Positions 1 to 9,747 of a DNA stretch of 64,000 nucleotides are shown piece by piece. This DNA is from Thermoflexibacter ruber (GTDB lineage Bacteria; Bacteroidota; Bacteroidia; Cytophagales; Thermoflexibacteraceae), in assembly GCF_900113045.1 (NCBI RefSeq), contig NZ_FONY01000012.1, positions 62,001-126,000 of the forward strand, written 5' to 3'. Under the pieces are notes generated by a model. That model made no database searches and had not been told where the DNA came from. It saw only the letters and a program-made list of their open reading frames with translations. The position numbers and the translations under genes are program-made. How positions within the stretch are numbered: the first letter of the stretch is position 1; each line of letters begins with the position of its first letter.

Positions 1-2
1 GG

Positions 3-902
3 ATTCCGGGCATGGGGCAGACTACAGCAAGGCATTTTAGAGATAAGTTAGCCATGCGGATACAAGCCAAAGATGGCGGCTTACTCGTCCCTCCTTTTAC
101 TGATGTTTTTAATAATCAGACTGTTGCCAATTATATCAGCCAAGTACCCGCCCCTTGGGTACTCAAACCTCGCTCTGCTGCCTCAGCTATTGGCATTAAA
201 AAAATCCAAACTGCAGACCAACTTTGGCAGCTTTTAGATACACTGGGCGACAAGCGTTTTCAATACGTTTTAGAGCAGTTTGTTCCCGGTGATGTTTTTC
301 ATGTGGACGCACTGATAAATAACGACAAAGTTATTTTTTCTCGCGTTCACCAGTACATGAATACACCTATGGAAGTAGCTCACGAAGGAGGTGTATTTCG
401 CTCTCATACAGTTACTTATGGTTCTGAGGACGAAAAAGCCCTACAAGCCATGAATATAGAAGTTCTCAAAGCCTTTGGCTTGCGTAGGGGAGCCTCTCAT
501 ACGGAGTTTATCAAAGCCCATGCTGACGGTAAATTTTACTTTTTGGAAACCTCTGCTCGTGTAGGCGGAGCAAATATTGTCGAGATGGTAGAGGCTTCGA
601 GTGGCATCAATCTTTGGGCAGAATGGGCAAAAATCGAAGTTTTCCAAGATGAATATAAATTACCCAAAATTAACAAAGATTACTCAGGCATCATTGTTTC
701 TTTGGCAAAACAGCAGTTCCCTGATACTTCTGCTTACAACGACCCTGAGATTTGCTGGCGAATGAATATGGAAAGCCATGCAGGGCTGATAGTAAAAAGC
801 AAAAAGTTAGAACGAATCAAAGAATTACTTAATCAGTATGCAAGTCGCTTCTATACAGACTTTTTTGCCAAAGCCCCTATCAGAGATGCTCCGACAAACT
901 AA
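3..902 (+). CDS. ATP-grasp domain protein (5' end cut by window)
   Basis: This is the C-terminal part of an ATP-grasp ligase-like enzyme. The frame is open to the window edge (Ile-Pro-Gly precedes the first Met at 12), so the true start lies outside. The first visible residues (TARHFRDKLAMR, then a Gly-Gly and a Pro) are the usual lead-in to the ATP-grasp fold. The central Lys (VLKPRS), the EQFVPGDVFHVD segment and the late FLETSARVGGAN segment fit the nucleotide- and Mg-binding parts of that fold. The substrate cannot be inferred. The gene ends 3 bp before the convergent ABC transporter gene, with no terminator hairpin between them. Confidence 0.8.
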   Translation: MPGMGQTTARHFRDKLAMRIQAKDGGLLVPPFTDVFNNQTVANYISQVPAPWVLKPRSAASAIGIKKIQTADQLWQLLDTLGDKRFQYVLEQFVPGDVFHVDALINNDKVIFSRVHQYMNTPMEVAHEGGVFRSHTVTYGSEDEKALQAMNIEVLKAFGLRRGASHTEFIKAHADGKFYFLETSARVGGANIVEMVEASSGINLWAEWAKIEVFQDEYKLPKINKDYSGIIVSLAKQQFPDTSAYNDPEICWRMNMESHAGLIVKSKKLERIKELLNQYASRFYTDFFAKAPIRDAPTN

Positions 903-905
903 GTT

Positions 906-2756
906 TTATGTGTAGCCTTTGGCTTGTAGCCTAAACAAGTCCGCATACTTTCCATTGAGTTGCATCAGCTCCTCGTGGCTGCCTATTTCTTTGAGTTCAC
1001 CATTTTCTAAAAATAAGATTCGGTCAGCCATGCGGACTGTGGAAAAACGATGCGAAATGAGTACTGCCATCTTTCCCGTGATGAGTTCTGAAAATCTTAG
1101 AAAAACCTCATGCTCAGCCCTTGCATCTAAGGAAGCAGTAGGCTCGTCTAAAATCACTAATTGGGCATCTCGCATATAGGCACGTGCTAAAGCGATTTTT
1201 TGCCACTCTCCTCCTGACATTTCTACCCCTCCTTTGAATCTGCGAGCAAGCATCTGCTCGTAACCCTCAGGAAATTTTTTAACTACTGTATCCGCCAAAC
1301 TTTTCTGCGCCGCTGTTTTAATTAGTTCTAAATTGTTGATTTCTTTAATATTACCTACTGCTATGTTTTCTGATACTTTCAAAGCAAACTTCACATAGTC
1401 TTGGAAAATAATCCCAATTTGGCTTCTCAAATCTTCTATGTCATATTCCCTCAAATCTACCCCATCTAATAAGATTCTGCCTTCTGTAGGTTCATAAAGC
1501 CTTGCTAAAAGTTTCACCAAAGTAGTTTTTCCCGCACCGTTTTCGCCTACTAAGGCAATTTTTTCCCCTATTTTTAAGTGAAAAGAAATATTTTTCAAAG
1601 AGTAGTTATCTTTATCAGGATATTGGAAACTTACATGCTCGAAGGTAAAACCTTTTTGAATAGGTCTGGGTACTTTTTTAGACGAATTATCCGAAATAAT
1701 AGCAGGTTTGAGGTCAAAAAAATCAAAGAAATCCTGTAAATACAAAGCACGCGAAGATATATCTGCAAAGCGATTCATAATTGTTTGGAAAGCAGACCTC
1801 ATGCGGTCAAAAGAGCCAGCTAAAAAAGTCAAATCTCCCAAAGTGATAGCTCCGTGTACTGTATTGATAATGATGTAGATATATGCTCCATAATACACAC
1901 CTGTACTTAGCAAGTAGAGCAGACCGCCCCAAAAAGCACTCCTAATACTAAGTTTCCGATTGGCTTCGTAAAACTCATGAGAGAGTTTGGTAAAGCGTTG
2001 GGAAAGAAAATCAGATAAGTTAAATATTTTCAACTCTTTGGCGGTGCTGTCGCTTGCTCCCATGTATCGGATATAGTCTAACTCACGTCTTTGTGGAGTC
2101 CAAGCAGTGGTGAGAGAGTATTTTAGTGTATTAAATCGGCTTTCAGAAATAAAAGAAGGAACCGCAGCAATAAGTAAGACCAATATCAGCCAAGGTGAAA
2201 AAATCGCTAAACCTACCCCTAACATAGCAAAAGAGATAATTGACTGCAACTGTGCTAAAACTTGTGTCATCATATAAGTTCGTCCGCCTGTTTGCTGTCT
2301 TGCTTTTTCTAACTTATCATAAAAAGTAGGATTTTCAAATTGGTACAAATCCAACTTTGCGGCGTGTTCTATGATTTGTACAGAGGACTTATTGGCAAAT
2401 AAATCTCCTAAAAGAGTATCGTTCAGGTTAATTAAGCGATTCAAAATGTCCAATACTACAGCTAAGGCAAACTCTACACTTACCCAAATCCAAAGGTCTT
2501 CGTTAGTATGCTGTCCTTTGGTATTGACTAATAGCACTACCTCATCTATGATGAGTTTGCCGATATAAAGCATGACAGGAGGAAAAACAGAGGTAATTAA
2601 TCTTAGAACGATATTGGTCAGAGCCATGCGCGGGTTGGTCTGCCAAATAAGTTTTAGCAAACGAGGTACGCTTTTCAGGGAAGCCAAACGTGCTTTAGGG
2701 TCAGTTTCAGGACTTTCACCATATAAAAAAGAGGCGATTTTATATAAAATACTCAT
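906..2756 (-). CDS. ABC exporter, fused membrane and ATPase domains
   Basis: A half-size type IV-fold ABC exporter of 616 aa. The N-terminal half (to about residue 340) holds the transmembrane helices. The C-terminal half is the ATPase: Walker A GENGAGKTT near residue 403, an MSGGEWQ signature near 511 and Walker B VILDEPTASLDA near 535, followed by an H-loop in LISHRFS. It would act as a dimer in the inner membrane and pump a lipid, peptide or drug outward. The sequence does not tell which. The signature motif has Met in place of the usual Leu. No substrate-specific neighbour is present. Confidence 0.92.
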   Translation of the reverse strand: MSILYKIASFLYGESPETDPKARLASLKSVPRLLKLIWQTNPRMALTNIVLRLITSVFPPVMLYIGKLIIDEVVLLVNTKGQHTNEDLWIWVSVEFALAVVLDILNRLINLNDTLLGDLFANKSSVQIIEHAAKLDLYQFENPTFYDKLEKARQQTGGRTYMMTQVLAQLQSIISFAMLGVGLAIFSPWLILVLLIAAVPSFISESRFNTLKYSLTTAWTPQRRELDYIRYMGASDSTAKELKIFNLSDFLSQRFTKLSHEFYEANRKLSIRSAFWGGLLYLLSTGVYYGAYIYIIINTVHGAITLGDLTFLAGSFDRMRSAFQTIMNRFADISSRALYLQDFFDFFDLKPAIISDNSSKKVPRPIQKGFTFEHVSFQYPDKDNYSLKNISFHLKIGEKIALVGENGAGKTTLVKLLARLYEPTEGRILLDGVDLREYDIEDLRSQIGIIFQDYVKFALKVSENIAVGNIKEINNLELIKTAAQKSLADTVVKKFPEGYEQMLARRFKGGVEMSGGEWQKIALARAYMRDAQLVILDEPTASLDARAEHEVFLRFSELITGKMAVLISHRFSTVRMADRILFLENGELKEIGSHEELMQLNGKYADLFRLQAKGYT

Positions 2757-2810
2757 AATCAGTGTTACTTGGCAATAAGAAATATAGACTTATAAATACT
2801 ACACTAAACT

Positions 2811-3059
2811 TTACAAATCCATATTTCCGTACATGAAGTTGATAGTATCGTCATCTGCATCTGATTTATAACCAAAACGATGTTTCAACTTTTTATCTAC
2901 TATATTTTTATTTAGGAATTGGTTAATCTCGTCTATAGAATGACTACACTCTATTTCTCCAAAGGCATTAATTTTGACATAGAAGCCTTTTAAATCTGGG
3001 TGTGCTTTGGAATGCTCCTCATCTTCATTTTCTTTATTATTTTTTTTGTGTTTTGCCAT
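2811..3059 (-). CDS. small charged hypothetical protein
   Basis: 82 aa, not recognised. The N-terminus is a Lys/Asn/Glu-rich stretch (residues 1-20) followed by a compact region with the look of a small beta-alpha fold (FYVKINAFGEIECSHSIDEI). No signal peptide or membrane segment is seen, so it is probably cytoplasmic. It lies 12 bp downstream of the T9SS cargo gene on the same strand and may be co-transcribed with it. Confidence 0.6.
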   Translation of the reverse strand: MAKHKKNNKENEDEEHSKAHPDLKGFYVKINAFGEIECSHSIDEINQFLNKNIVDKKLKHRFGYKSDADDDTINFMYGNMDL

Positions 3060-3071
3060 ATCAGAAGGAAT

Positions 3072-4979
3072 TTATTTCTGAACAATTATTTTTTTGATTG
3101 TTTTTGCTTTTTCATTCTGCAAATGCAAGATATACAAGCCATTAGGGAGATTACTCAAGTCTAAACTTTTATACTCTTGATAAGGCGGGAAGGTGCTTTC
3201 CATCATCATTCTCCCTTGCAAATCTATGAGCTGTACTTCTCTAATTTGCCCTTCTAAAATGAGTTCTCCATTAGTAGGATTAGGGTACACCTTAGCAGAT
3301 AAGGCTTCCCAAATCCTATCATTGGTGCTGACGGCATTTCTATTTAAAAATACAGGGCGTAGCATCAAACTACCCTTATTAAGTTTATTTTGTATCCATT
3401 CATTAGTGGTATTGGTAAAAATCTCCGCTCCAGAATCCGTATTTTTGTCAAAGCCAATAGTTAAGTTCTTATCTGATAACTGCTCAAACCCTATATAAAA
3501 AGTATCTGAAAGGGCTATCCTGCGGCTGAGTTCTATTCTTAGGAACTTGTTGATGCTATCAGTATAGTTTAAAATTACATTTTGTACTAAGAGAACAGAA
3601 TCTTTTGCCCCTCGTCCTCTAAAATCTAAATTTTTCCAAACTCTTAAATTATAGGTTTCTCCATTCAAATTGACATCTATGGGAACAAACATGAGGTCTA
3701 TATGCGTAAGTACGGCAGGTGTATTAAGCACGTACCGATAGGCTAATTTGCCAAATTTTTGGTTGATGGTAGCAGCAAATTCTGCTGTCCCGTCATCATA
3801 CGCATAGTAGTTATCCAACACTGTAATTCCTGCAATCGTATCATTGACTCGCAAGTTTACACCTCTGATGTAATCATCTCTTTCGCGTGTGTCCATGCGA
3901 AACTTATATTGTAAAATCATTTTTTCGCGGTTTTTGGGTAAGTCCACGCTTCTGGCAGGGACAGGAACTTTCTTCTCACTAAACGCCAATACAATAAAAG
4001 AGGTATCCCTTAGTACGCCTAAGCGCTCGTTGCTCACCAAATCTGTCAGGATAGCATCACAAGCAAAAATATTAAACTCCTCGTGCAAGTTATTCGCAAA
4101 CATGACTATACTATCTGCGGTTTCTCTTTGAGGGTTGGCATAGTACTGTTCCAGAGGCATGGCTCTATACCGTTTGAGATAATGAGTTTCTATGCGGGCT
4201 GAGGCAATGTCTAAAATGCTTCTTGTATTACTTCCTGTGCCTCTAAGACTATCCAATAAAATATAATCTATATTCCAAGTATCATAAGCTCCTGACAGTC
4301 TGCAAAATACTTGAAAACGAAACTGAAAGTTTTTATGGAAATAGATAGGATTATTGATAGGCAAGGCAACGTACTGAAAGCTATTGCCCGTTGTTACTGA
4401 GCCGTTGCGTTGCCATTGTGTAGTCCAATTACCCAGACTATCTTTGAACTGTACAGCAAGGAAGTCCTCTGCATCAGGTTTAGAACCATTACCTTGACTT
4501 TGCCAATAAAAACTCAACGCCAAGCGTTTTTGTAAAGTTGCTTTGGAGAGATCTATTTGTCGTGAGGTTAGATTGTCTGCCTCCCCTGCAATGAATCTAT
4601 TAGTAAAATCGTAGGGTTTTCCCAAATAGTTGATGCCGTCTAAGGTAACTATTCCGAAAGAAGGAGGATTAATGCCATAACTGTCATTGACATAAGTGCC
4701 ACCATTGTTATTGAGCCAGCGAGTAGTATCTGGGAAGTGATTTTTTAAATAAAAACGTGAAGTAAAGTCTTCAAAAAAAGGATAGGGGATTCTTATAGTG
4801 TCTTCCTTCCCTTCTTCTATTCTTGAAACAGATGATTTTTTCCCTTGCTGTTGCCCTATCGGATACAGCACAAGCCCTTGACCACAAAGCACTTGGCAAG
4901 AAAAGATAAACATCAGTAAGAGTAATGTTGGGAAAATAAACTTTCGCCCAATTGAAAGATGAAATGTTGAATACTTCAT
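3072..4979 (-). CDS. secreted protein with T9SS type A sorting domain
   Basis: A 635-aa exported protein. The N-terminus is basic, then hydrophobic, and ends at a small-residue cleavage region near residue 33 (signal peptide). The last 75 residues or so form a T9SS type A C-terminal domain: VYPNPTNG, then LIDLQGRMM, then LPNGLYILHL, ending in a basic strand. PorU, encoded at 34281-37757, is the protease that removes such domains after outer-membrane passage. The middle of the protein shows beta-rich segments but no family I can name. It is probably attached to the cell surface or released. Confidence 0.85.
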   Translation of the reverse strand: MKYSTFHLSIGRKFIFPTLLLLMFIFSCQVLCGQGLVLYPIGQQQGKKSSVSRIEEGKEDTIRIPYPFFEDFTSRFYLKNHFPDTTRWLNNNGGTYVNDSYGINPPSFGIVTLDGINYLGKPYDFTNRFIAGEADNLTSRQIDLSKATLQKRLALSFYWQSQGNGSKPDAEDFLAVQFKDSLGNWTTQWQRNGSVTTGNSFQYVALPINNPIYFHKNFQFRFQVFCRLSGAYDTWNIDYILLDSLRGTGSNTRSILDIASARIETHYLKRYRAMPLEQYYANPQRETADSIVMFANNLHEEFNIFACDAILTDLVSNERLGVLRDTSFIVLAFSEKKVPVPARSVDLPKNREKMILQYKFRMDTRERDDYIRGVNLRVNDTIAGITVLDNYYAYDDGTAEFAATINQKFGKLAYRYVLNTPAVLTHIDLMFVPIDVNLNGETYNLRVWKNLDFRGRGAKDSVLLVQNVILNYTDSINKFLRIELSRRIALSDTFYIGFEQLSDKNLTIGFDKNTDSGAEIFTNTTNEWIQNKLNKGSLMLRPVFLNRNAVSTNDRIWEALSAKVYPNPTNGELILEGQIREVQLIDLQGRMMMESTFPPYQEYKSLDLSNLPNGLYILHLQNEKAKTIKKIIVQK

Positions 4980-5101
4980 TGTAAAAATTTAGCTTGATTA
5001 AGCGTAGTGGTGTGCCATATTTTTTTGTTCAACTTTATGGTTTAATGATTATGTATGACCTAAAAAGCCTGACTTACAATAAAAACAGATAGATAATAAA
5101 A

Positions 5102-5893
5102 TCAATTACTCACCCAAATATCCACAATCGTTCCCACTTTGACCTTTGTACCTACCGTAGGTTTTTGCCTAAGCACGGTGCCTATTTCTTTGGTATCGTC
5201 TTTTTCCTCTACTACTGCTCCTATACCTAAGCCACTTCCTTTGAGATATACCTCTGCTTCATCTTGTAACATACCGACCACATTAGGCATAATAATTTCA
5301 TTTTTACCCATGCCGTCCCCTACGTGCAAGTCTATTTTTGAGCCTTTGGCAAGAGAAAAACCCTCTTGAAGTTGTTTTTCTGTAATTTCTTTTCCGTTTA
5401 CCAGCACTTTGATAACTGTATTTGCCGCTACATCAGGCACATACTCTATTTTCCCCAACTTAAAACCATAGCTTTCCAAAATCTGACTTGCTTGCTTCAT
5501 AGAATTATCTATGATATTAGGCACACGCTCAGTAGGAGGCATGGTAGCATTGATAGTCAAGTGAATACGACGATTGACCTTTACTTTTGCTCCTTTCTCT
5601 GGGTCTTGCTTGAGCACAGTCAGAGGAGGGAGGCGGTGGTCATAGCTGGAATCCGCTACGTAATAACGCAAATCTCTATCTTCAAGGAAATCCTCTACTT
5701 GTGCTAACTGCATTCCCTCCAAATCAGGAACGGTAATAGTTTCTCCGTGGCGCGTAACAACAGGCAAATAGATATAGAAAAATAAAATTACGAGCAGGAA
5801 AGCTACCATGCCCATCAGCCCTAAGTGTACCCAAACAGCTTGGCGAGAATCCTCTGCTAACTTGCTTTTTATCCAATTAAAGTCTATTTTCAT
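5102..5893 (-). CDS. membrane-anchored PASTA-domain protein
   Basis: 263 aa. It has a short cytoplasmic start, one transmembrane helix (about residues 25-45), then three tandem PASTA repeats (about 50-110, 115-185 and 195-263). Each repeat begins with a V-P-(D/N)-(L/V/I)-G-like strand and ends with a hydrophobic V-x-(L/I)-x-V-x strand. PASTA domains bind peptidoglycan stem peptides or help localise cell-wall enzymes. Unlike Ser/Thr kinase PASTA proteins there is no kinase domain; the kinase-less form is common in Bacteroidota. The repeats would lie in the periplasm. Confidence 0.87.
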   Translation of the reverse strand: MKIDFNWIKSKLAEDSRQAVWVHLGLMGMVAFLLVILFFYIYLPVVTRHGETITVPDLEGMQLAQVEDFLEDRDLRYYVADSSYDHRLPPLTVLKQDPEKGAKVKVNRRIHLTINATMPPTERVPNIIDNSMKQASQILESYGFKLGKIEYVPDVAANTVIKVLVNGKEITEKQLQEGFSLAKGSKIDLHVGDGMGKNEIIMPNVVGMLQDEAEVYLKGSGLGIGAVVEEKDDTKEIGTVLRQKPTVGTKVKVGTIVDIWVSN

Positions 5894-5995
5894 AAACTTT
5901 CCAACAATAAGTTTTAATACTGACTAAGGCGGTAAAAATAATGATTTACTTTCAAATATTGTTACATATTCCCCAAGATTAACAAGATTTTTTGC

Positions 5996-7288
5996 TCATA
6001 AACCCTCTTTGGCTGGTCTGACTTGTACTGTACTCATCAGTAATGCCCCAACTATGAAGAAAAACCCTAAGGCTAAAATTCCTATTCTCATGTTATCACT
6101 TTGCTGCTCGGCAAAACCTGTAAGGAACGTCCCAAGTACAATAGAAGACTTTTCCAACACATCATAAAAACTAAAATAGGAAGCAGTATCAGGAGTATTT
6201 TCTGGTAGTAATTTGGAATAGGTAGCGCGTGAAAGGGACTGTATGCCCCCCATGACCATGCCAAGAAGTACAGCCAAAAGATAAAACTGAATTTTGTCAT
6301 AGACAAAAAAAGCCGTCAAGCATACAAAAGCCCAAATGCTTAACAAGATAAGCAAAGTAGATTTGTTCCCTTTGAAACCTGAAAGTTTGGCTGTTAGGTA
6401 TGCTCCTCCGATAGCCACAATTTGTAAAAGTAAGACTAAAATAATCAACTCGCTACTTTCCATATTGAGTTCTTTGGAGGCAAAAAGTGCCGCAATAAGC
6501 AAAATGGTCTGTACCCCTGTACTGTAACAAAAGAAAGAAAATAAAAACTTCTTAATATTAGGCTGATTTTTAAGGGCTTGCCATACTTTCTGAAGTTCGT
6601 GGAAACCTTTACTTAGGATAGCATTATCTATTTTTTGACCATTTTTTTTATCGTGTAAATATTGGAATGTTATCTGAGAAAAGCCCAACCACCACACCCC
6701 TACCGTGAGAAAACAAATGCGAATAATGAAGCCCTTTTCTGCCCCTAAGACCTCATGAAACTGAATCATTAGTAGATTGGCTATCAACAATAAAACGCTA
6801 CCCAAATACCCCATAGAGTAACCTCTGGCACTTACAGCATCGTATCTATCTGGGCTAACTATTTCAGGTAGAAAGGCATTGTAGAAAACTAAACCTCCTG
6901 AAAATCCAATGCTTGCAGTTACTGCCGCAATAATCCCTAACTCTACGTTTGAGCCTGTGAAAAAGAACAAAGTAAGGCAAGAAAATGCACCTAACATAGT
7001 AAAAAAACGCATAAACAATTTTTTTTTACCACCGTAGTCGGCGATGCCTGAGAGGATAGGAGAAAGCAAGGCGATTAATAAAAAAGAAACTGAAAGTGCG
7101 TAAGAGTATAGTACTGTGTTGGTTATTTCTATTCCAAGAAAAATTACTTTATCACTTCCAAAAAAAGACTCTGTTACTGCTGTATAGTAAGCAGGGAAAA
7201 TTGCAGTGGTGATGACTAAGGAGTAGGCAGAATTTGCCCAGTCAAAAAAACACCACGCATTGATGACTTTCTTATCGTTTAATTGCAT
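5996..7288 (-). CDS. MFS permease, UMF1 (Atg22-like) family
   Basis: A 430-aa polytopic membrane protein with about 12 hydrophobic helices. The N-terminal signature WCFFDWANSAYSLVITTAIFP is diagnostic of the UMF1/Atg22-like branch of the major facilitator superfamily. Substrates of bacterial members are not established; fungal Atg22 effluxes amino acids from the vacuole. The gene is transcribed divergently from rfbD. Overlapping -7-like elements for both directions lie near 7352-7365 (TAATTTTG on the minus strand, TAAATTTG on the plus strand), but neither has a good -33 element. Confidence 0.88.
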   Translation of the reverse strand: MQLNDKKVINAWCFFDWANSAYSLVITTAIFPAYYTAVTESFFGSDKVIFLGIEITNTVLYSYALSVSFLLIALLSPILSGIADYGGKKKLFMRFFTMLGAFSCLTLFFFTGSNVELGIIAAVTASIGFSGGLVFYNAFLPEIVSPDRYDAVSARGYSMGYLGSVLLLIANLLMIQFHEVLGAEKGFIIRICFLTVGVWWLGFSQITFQYLHDKKNGQKIDNAILSKGFHELQKVWQALKNQPNIKKFLFSFFCYSTGVQTILLIAALFASKELNMESSELIILVLLLQIVAIGGAYLTAKLSGFKGNKSTLLILLSIWAFVCLTAFFVYDKIQFYLLAVLLGMVMGGIQSLSRATYSKLLPENTPDTASYFSFYDVLEKSSIVLGTFLTGFAEQQSDNMRIGILALGFFFIVGALLMSTVQVRPAKEGL

Positions 7289-7411
7289 GAATAGCTATGT
7301 TAAGATGAGTAAAATCAATATTACAATTTTTTTAGAAAAGAAAAGGAAAAGCAAAATTAAATTTGCAGGAATATTGGAATAAATCATCATTTTTGCAAAA
7401 AAACACTATTA

Positions 7412-8260
7412 ATGAACATCTTAGTAACAGGAGCAAAAGGACAGTTAGGAAGTGAGTTAAAAAAGCTACACCATTTATTAGAAAAGTATCATTTCATTTT
7501 TGCTGACTTTGAAGAACTCGACATCACCAATGAAGAAATAGTGCGAGATTTTTTTAGATACAACAAAATAAACTATTGTATCAACTGTGCCGCATACACT
7601 GCGGTAGATAAAGCTGAGGGAGAGGCAGATAAAGCTGAATTGATTAATGCTAAAGCGGTTAGGTTGCTGGCAGAGCAGTGTGCCAGCCAGAGTGCTACTT
7701 TGATACATATTTCTACAGATTATGTTTTTGACGGCAGAAGTTATACTCCTTATACAGAAGTAGATATGGCAAATCCTATAAATATATACGGAAAAACTAA
7801 ACTTTTTGGAGAACAAATGGCATTGAGCAAGAATCCTAAGACGATTGTTATTCGCACTTCTTGGCTTTATTCTACTTTTGGGAATAATTTTGTGAAAACT
7901 ATGCTCCGATTGGCTGAGGCTAAACCAAGCCTTAGTGTGGTTGCTGACCAAATAGGTACACCTACCTACGCAGAAGACTTAGCAAGAACTATTTTACAAA
8001 TTATCAATACTTCTTCGGCTCATTTTGGAATTTACCATTACAGCAATGAAGGCGTAGCCAGTTGGTACGATTTTGCTCATGCTATTTTTCAAATTAAAAA
8101 ATTAAATATCAATCTTATACCAATTAAAACAGAAGCATATCCTACCCCTGCTAAGCGTCCTGCATATAGTATTTTAGACAAAACTAAAATCAAAGAAACT
8201 TTTGGGCTAACTATTCCACACTGGGGGGAAAGTTTGGAAAAGTGTTTGAAAAGCCTTTAG
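7412..8260 (+). CDS. rfbD: dTDP-4-dehydrorhamnose reductase
   Basis: A 282-aa NAD(P)H-dependent short-chain reductase that performs the last step of dTDP-L-rhamnose synthesis for surface polysaccharide. It shows the nucleotide-binding motif GAKGQLG at residues 7-13, the HISTDYVFDG segment, and the catalytic YGKTK (Tyr-x-x-x-Lys). The later RTSWLYS and PAYSILD blocks are typical of RfbD. The length matches the family. The other rhamnose genes (rfbA, B and C) are not in this window. Confidence 0.92.
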   Translation: MNILVTGAKGQLGSELKKLHHLLEKYHFIFADFEELDITNEEIVRDFFRYNKINYCINCAAYTAVDKAEGEADKAELINAKAVRLLAEQCASQSATLIHISTDYVFDGRSYTPYTEVDMANPINIYGKTKLFGEQMALSKNPKTIVIRTSWLYSTFGNNFVKTMLRLAEAKPSLSVVADQIGTPTYAEDLARTILQIINTSSAHFGIYHYSNEGVASWYDFAHAIFQIKKLNINLIPIKTEAYPTPAKRPAYSILDKTKIKETFGLTIPHWGESLEKCLKSL

Positions 8261-8349
8261 ATTTATTGCATTTTTTATAATTTTGGATAGGTAATGCTTT
8301 TCCTTTTTTATACAATTCATATTCAACTATTTGGAACTAAAACAAACCT

Positions 8350-8991
8350 ATGAGGGCAAGTCCTTACATTATTGGCATATCGGGCGGGAGCGGTTCGGGA
8401 AAAACTTATTTTTTGAATCAACTTATCTCTGCCTTCTCTACCAATGAGATTTGTCTATTTGCTCAAGACAATTATTATCGCTCCAGAGAGGAGCAGCCAA
8501 TAGACGAAAACGGGTGGAAAAACTTTGACCTGCCTGAATCTATTGACTTCCAGCAGTACGCTCATGATTTGCGATTGCTGAGGCAGGGTCAGGAAGTGCG
8601 TCGCTTGGAATATACCTTTAATAATCCAAATAAAATTCCTCAAATGTTGGTTTTTAAGCCTTTGCCTATTATTTTGGTTGAGGGAATCTTTGTATTTTAC
8701 TACACGGAGGTGGCACAGCTGATAGATTTAAAAATTTTTATTGAGGCAAAAGACCATATCAGAATCAAAAGACGCATTCTGAGAGATAATCAAGAAAGAG
8801 GGTATGACCTCAATGATGTGCTTTATCGTTATGAAAAGCATGTCATGCCTGCTTATGAAAAATACATAGAACCATATAAGAATGAAGCTGATTTCATTGT
8901 CCCCAATAATCAACACTTTGATAAAGCGTTAGAAGTAATCATTACTTTTTTAAAAGAAAAAATTAAAAAACAATATGGTAAAAACACCTGA
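8350..8991 (+). CDS. udk: uridine kinase family protein
   Basis: 213-aa P-loop kinase. Walker A is GISGGSGSGKT at residues 9-19. The FAQDNYY segment and the later ILVEGIFVFY are uridine/phosphoribulokinase family signatures, as is a lid region with several Arg (RIKRRILRD). It would phosphorylate uridine/cytidine in pyrimidine salvage. Its end overlaps the start of the TrkA-type gene by 17 bp, so the two are probably co-transcribed. A possible -7 element (TAATTTTG, 8278-8285) precedes it, without a clear -33 element. Confidence 0.87.
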   Translation: MRASPYIIGISGGSGSGKTYFLNQLISAFSTNEICLFAQDNYYRSREEQPIDENGWKNFDLPESIDFQQYAHDLRLLRQGQEVRRLEYTFNNPNKIPQMLVFKPLPIILVEGIFVFYYTEVAQLIDLKIFIEAKDHIRIKRRILRDNQERGYDLNDVLYRYEKHVMPAYEKYIEPYKNEADFIVPNNQHFDKALEVIITFLKEKIKKQYGKNT

Positions 8992-9676
8992 TAAGATTGC
9001 CGTGATTGGATTAGGGCAGTTTGGGGCGGCTGTAGCAAAAAACTTAGCTGCTCGCGGTGCAGAAGTGCTTGCTATAGACCAAGACATAGAAATCGTAGAG
9101 TCTATCAAAGACGAGGTTGCCTATGCGGTGGCTTTAGATGCTACAGATATTAAGGCACTTGCCTCTCAAAATGTGGCAGATATGGACGCTGTTCTGGTAG
9201 CTATAGGAGAAAATATAGAAGGGTTACTACTAACTGTAGTGCAACTTATTGAACTGAAGGTAAAGAGAATTATTGCCAGAGCCATGAACCAGCAACAAAA
9301 GCTTATCTTGGAAAAGTTGGGTGTAAAAGACATTATTTCGCCTGAGGATATGATTGGGAGTATGATTGCAGAGATGCTGCTCAATCCCAATATGAAGGCT
9401 TATCTTCCTATGCCTGACAGTTATGAAATTGTAGAAATTCAAGCCCCTCGCAAAACGCTCAAAAAAACACTTAAAGACATTAACCTATCAGGGAGATACC
9501 AACTGGAACTGATTACGATTAAGCGAAAATATGAAGAATACATAGACGGGCGTAAGAAAAGTATAGAACACCTCATTATCAGACCTAATGAAGAAACAAC
9601 GATAGAACACTCTGACGTGATTGTAGTATTAGGAAAAAGTGATGACGTAGATAAGTTTGTAGATACAAATATGTAG
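8975..9676 (+). CDS. ktrA: TrkA/KtrA-type potassium channel regulatory protein
   Basis: 233 aa with an RCK_N Rossmann domain (VIGLGQFGAAVAKNLA, acidic residue at the end of the second strand in AIDQD) and a C-terminal TrkA_C domain (about residues 140-230). Such proteins sit as rings on the cytoplasmic face of Ktr/Trk K+ channels and gate them with nucleotides. A TrkH/KtrB-type membrane subunit is not next to it, so the partner is unknown. It gives the cell a second K+ uptake route besides the Kdp pump at 51-55 kb. Confidence 0.85.
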   Translation: MVKTPDKIAVIGLGQFGAAVAKNLAARGAEVLAIDQDIEIVESIKDEVAYAVALDATDIKALASQNVADMDAVLVAIGENIEGLLLTVVQLIELKVKRIIARAMNQQQKLILEKLGVKDIISPEDMIGSMIAEMLLNPNMKAYLPMPDSYEIVEIQAPRKTLKKTLKDINLSGRYQLELITIKRKYEEYIDGRKKSIEHLIIRPNEETTIEHSDVIVVLGKSDDVDKFVDTNM

Positions 9677-9701
9677 TAGCTTGGAGAATAAAGTTTACCA
9701 A

Positions 9702-9746
9702 AAAGCCTACGCCTATAAAGAATAAAACTTTATAGGCGTAGGCTTT
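9702..9746. terminator. bidirectional terminator hairpin
   Basis: A perfect 19-bp stem (9702-9720 against 9728-9746) closes a 7-nt AT loop. It has A residues at its left edge and a T-rich right flank. It lies between the convergent ktrA and etfA genes and ends 1 bp before the etfA stop codon, so it can stop transcription from both sides. Confidence 0.85.
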
Positions 9747-9747
9747 C

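Noticed and set aside
5366-5707. A 113-aa plus-strand reading frame inside the PASTA gene
   Set aside because: It is antisense to the conserved PASTA repeats and has a Cys/His/Ile-rich composition typical of shadow frames in AT-rich DNA.
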